In this document: piece by piece, positions 47,062-64,000 of the stretch
Layout: each line of letters starts with the position of its first letter
Position numbering within the stretch: the first letter of the stretch is position 1
Assembly: GCF_020085105.1 (NCBI RefSeq)
Contig: NC_058055.1
Coordinates: forward strand, 10,307,822-10,371,821
DNA length: 64,000 nucleotides
DNA from: Siniperca chuatsi
Taxonomy: Eukaryota > Chordata > Actinopteri > Centrarchiformes > Sinipercidae
Direction of reading: 5' to 3'
Program-made: the position numbers and the translations under genes
Notes under the pieces: model-generated
The model's database searches: none
What the model saw: the letters and a program-made list of their open reading frames with translations, nothing else
Told to the model about the DNA's origin: nothing

Positions 47062-49190
47062 AACGGATTGGACGCATCAAGGAGAATGTGTTATTAAAAT
47101 CCTTGGAAGATAGGATGGATGACTGTTCTCTGTGGAAATCAGAATGGCGCGAAATGGACTACTATCAATGGTTTGTGAGATACCAATGTTTGCCTCTTCA
47201 ACACTTTGTTCAAACTTAGGGGGAGAGCTTGAATTTGAATTTTATTCTGATATTTTCACACACTGGACTTTTGTCACACTGCAGCAGAAATGTGTATGTT
47301 TTTGTTTAGTTACCCTAAAAACAACTTGATGTTAGCTTTCACTAAGGTGAAGCAGTACAGACACTATGTGGCAGGTACATGGTGAGGGGATAATAACAGA
47401 CTGAAATTCAAATTAATAATATATACCTTTAATCTTTTTAATTCAGCAGACAAAAATTGTCTAATGTAAATACATAGTGGCCAATATACAGGAGGGGTGA
47501 ACACAATTTCATGAACACCAGTGGATAGAAATATAATAGCCCTGCAAAATAATACTACCTTTATGATGCTTGTAGCATTCAGTTGTTGTTGAACACTATA
47601 ATGACACTGCACTTTGTCACAGAGGTGTTAATTCAACTCTATCGTAATTTTACAGCCATATTTTTAGAAATTATTATAGGCTCCAATCAATACCTCTCTG
47701 ACGCAATCTAAACAGAAATCGAACATCATAAGCTTCATAAAGACAGCATTTATTGCAGTTCTATTGAATTGGACTGCATTACATTGTAAAGGTGTCAGTG
47801 ATATTGCGTTCACCTGCTGTACTTTTAAACTGTAGACTTTGGCATGGCATGTAGCCATATATTGAAACATGTACACAGTAAAGTATAATGTGAACTGGCG
47901 TCTCATACTGTTCAAAGGCCTTGCCACAAATGATATACGACATTCTCAGATTTCTTTGTGATGGTATTTTTTAGAAATGTATGTGTTCTGCTTTTATACC
48001 TTATAGATGACTTTGATTTATAGATATTTTGTAATGACAATCAAATGTAAATTAATGGTTTCTAATCATGTTATTTCACATAGATGCTGAAATAATCCTT
48101 TTTAATGAAAATGATTATGTTACTATAGATATGGCCAGCTGTTTGTATTTTATTTTCATCTCTAGAAAGAATGGATGCAAAAGTAATGTATTGCTCAAAT
48201 GTAGTAATTTGACAAATTGATGGTTGCATCTAAAATTAGTTTTTAATATTGGGAGCATTCACAGTGTCATACATAACATTTTGTCTCAACCTTAAACATA
48301 TAATCTCTCCTATATCTTGACTATTTTTCTCCACTGTATAGTATCTAATAATATCTAATAATACAGACATGCCATAATTGCGATCTTTAGAAGAAAGGAT
48401 TTGAAAAATGGTTGGGAAAGGTGTGTGTGTTTGTTTTTGTTTTTTCCAGTTTGCAAGTGTGCAGAAGATTTTTTCAAAACGGCAATTTATTTGATGTACC
48501 ACTGTTGCGTGTATAAGAGATATAGAATTATTCACAATTACAAAGTTTTAGAATTCTTTAGTAAACTATTCTAGTATCAGAATTGTATATTATACAGTTA
48601 CAGATGTGTAATATATTGTGAATCGGTGCTCATTTTATATTTGCAGTTTCTGTTTGCTTGAATCTTTAGAGAAAGGTAAAATAAATAGAATGTAACTATT
48701 TGAAGTTAATTTACTAATTTGCAAGTATACATACAGCACCTTGTTTTGTTTGTCTTTCAATGGATTGTTGCGATATTTCTTTACCTCTGTGTATTGGCCT
48801 GGTTGGCAGATTCAGATTTTATGGAAAACGGTGTATTCATATTGTAGTTAGAAACAAATGAATAATTTCCTCAGAATCTCACTATAAACTGGAGAAACAG
48901 ATCACATGGTCTTCAACATTATCATATACATAATAACTATTAATGTTAGGCAGATGAGAAAAATACATCTTGGAATTGCCTGTAAATTTACATTAATCAT
49001 TTCATTTTGGATCTTTTCTGTTTTGCATTGAACTGCTGAAAATGTGCATACATCTGTATGATTACACATATTTAAATATTTGTTGATTTTTAATTTGTGT
49101 TTTTATTATATTTCAAAGTGCCCATTGCATCCTTTAAGATTTGTATTTATGTCTGGAGATGTAACATGAACAGAATAAACCCTGTGTGAT
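47062..49190 (+). other. stag2: Long AT-rich 3' UTR of stag2
   Basis: No coding frame is supported after the stop. AATAAA hexamers at 48680-48685 and 49174-49179 are the best cleavage signals, the latter followed by a GTGTG stretch. A 1.6- to 2.1-kb untranslated tail would fit the long 3' UTR known for mammalian STAG2. Confidence 0.5.
49174..49179 (+). terminator. stag2: Candidate distal poly(A) signal of stag2
   Basis: AATAAA followed within 10 bases by CCTGTGTGATA, a GU-rich downstream element. The thoc2 start codon lies only about 570 bases further on. Confidence 0.45.
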
Positions 49191-49599
49191 AATTTTAAGA
49201 ACGTGGGTGTCTATCCATACTTCCAAATTAGGTGTACATATGAATGTTAATGTTAAGGATATACAGACTGCTGTCTTTACATTCATTTGAATGTATCTGT
49301 CTCAAAAAATTTATTTAACTTACATAATTTACCCATGTTTCAGAGATTTAATTTTCTCTATCACTGAATATATAAAACAGAAGTGCAGTGGGGATTTTGG
49401 AAACCATGGCTGTAATATAATTTGTTAAATTCAGGTAACTCTTAAGCACAAACAGGTAGCCTTTGTTTGAAATTGTGTTATTTAAGGGTAGTTAAATGTA
49501 GTTTAACTCGTTAAATTGTGAAGTACATTAGTAGTTTGCTTAATTACCATTTAAAGCAGTTGGACCAAACTGAGCACTGATGTGCATCGAGATGGTACC

Positions 49600-49746
49600 A
49601 CTACCACTCATGGAACACAAAGTTCCGTATTAACAAAGCCGAGACAGCCGCCAGTGTCCCACCATGCAACAGTGAGCTAGCAACAACTGCTGCATTTGAC
49701 TCTGTGTGCCATGATGAATTAGACATCCGGGCTGTGTGTATGGAAG
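49600..49746 (+). promoter_or_regulatory. thoc2: thoc2 promoter and 5' leader
   Basis: GC-richer than its surroundings, without a TATA box. The sequence GAAGATGGCGAC straddles the start codon and matches the YY1 consensus AAGATGGCGGC except at its end; such start-overlapping YY1 sites are common in housekeeping genes. The promoter must lie within roughly 500 bases after the last stag2 poly(A) signal. Confidence 0.5.
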
Positions 49747-63660
<13,914 letters not shown>

Positions 63661-63739
63661 TGACATGGCTAAATTTCGACTTTTGACACCTAAAATGGAG
63701 CAAGGTGCAGCAGTTTTTCTGCAACAGACTGCCTTTCAA

Positions 63740-64000
63740 CTGCCTTAAAGGGACAGTACCCTTAAATCAAAAATACATATTTTTCCTCTTACCTGTAGTG
63801 CTATTTATCCATCTAGATTGTTTTGGTGTGAGTTGCAGAGTTTGGGAGATATTGGCCGTGGAGACGTCTGCATTTATTGAATACAATGGGACTATATGGC
63901 ACTCGGCTTGTGGTGCTCAAAGCGCCAAAAAAAATACATTTGAAAAACTCAACAGCAATGTCTCTTTCCAGAAATCATGACCCCGGTTACTAAAGATAAT
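63740..64000. repeat. Teleost interspersed repeat, cut by the window edge
   Basis: Contains CCTCTTACCTGTAGTGCTAT, ATCTAGATTGTTTTGGTGTG, GAGTTGCAGAGTTTGGGAGA and CAATGGGACTATATGGCACT. I recognise this sequence as a very common non-autonomous element of percomorph genomes. It lies in the last visible thoc2 intron. Confidence 0.65.

Overview
The window is a gene-dense piece of a ray-finned fish chromosome, most likely a spiny-rayed (percomorph) teleost. The evidence is spliced vertebrate genes with GT-AG introns, two gene families typical of teleosts (an ependymin-type secreted protein and an M17-type IL-6-family cytokine), and several interspersed repeats that I recognise as common in fish genomes. 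There are no bacterial-type operons, no CRISPR array and no intact virus.

Layout. (1) 2.8-14.6 kb, plus strand: a complete class-I myosin of the Myo1c/Myo1h subfamily; I reconstruct 32 coding exons giving 1045 residues. (2) 15.4-16.5 kb, minus strand: a four-exon helical cytokine of the IL-6/CNTF/LIF family (M17-like, 216 residues), tail-to-tail with the myosin, with a candidate TATA promoter and non-coding first exon near 17.7 kb. (3) 17.8-26.1 kb: repeat-rich intergenic DNA. It holds a local duplication, a decayed LINE reverse transcriptase interrupted by a second LINE with a visible target-site duplication, and a tRNA-derived SINE. (4) 26.2-27.5 kb, plus strand: a complete six-exon ependymin-like gene (213 residues) with TATA box and poly(A) signal. 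(5) 29.7-47.1 kb, plus strand: stag2, the cohesin subunit SA2, with 33 coding exons, 1271 residues, and probably a non-coding first exon near 29.9 kb. (6) 49.7 kb to the window edge, plus strand: the first 22 coding exons (821 residues) of thoc2, the scaffold of the THO/TREX mRNA-export complex. The gene continues beyond the window.

The genes do not form one pathway. stag2 and thoc2 are nuclear housekeeping genes that are also close together in mammals (Xq25). The myosin and the cytokine match a block spread over human 12q24 and 22q12 if they are MYO1H and LIF-like. The join between these two conserved blocks falls in the repeat-rich 17-30 kb stretch and contains the ependymin-like gene.

Most striking non-coding observations: a 161-bp direct repeat with a single mismatch that brackets the ependymin-like gene, one copy lying just inside the stag2 5' region; dense AACGTT/GCTAGC clusters just downstream of the stag2 and thoc2 first exons; a roughly 1-kb transposon with 18-bp perfect inverted termini in a stag2 intron; a 52-bp perfect palindrome with a TA core; and a CA microsatellite placed 6 nt after a thoc2 5' splice site. 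I found no clear case of a wholly new biological system. All exon borders were called by eye from reading frame, protein similarity recalled from memory and splice consensus.
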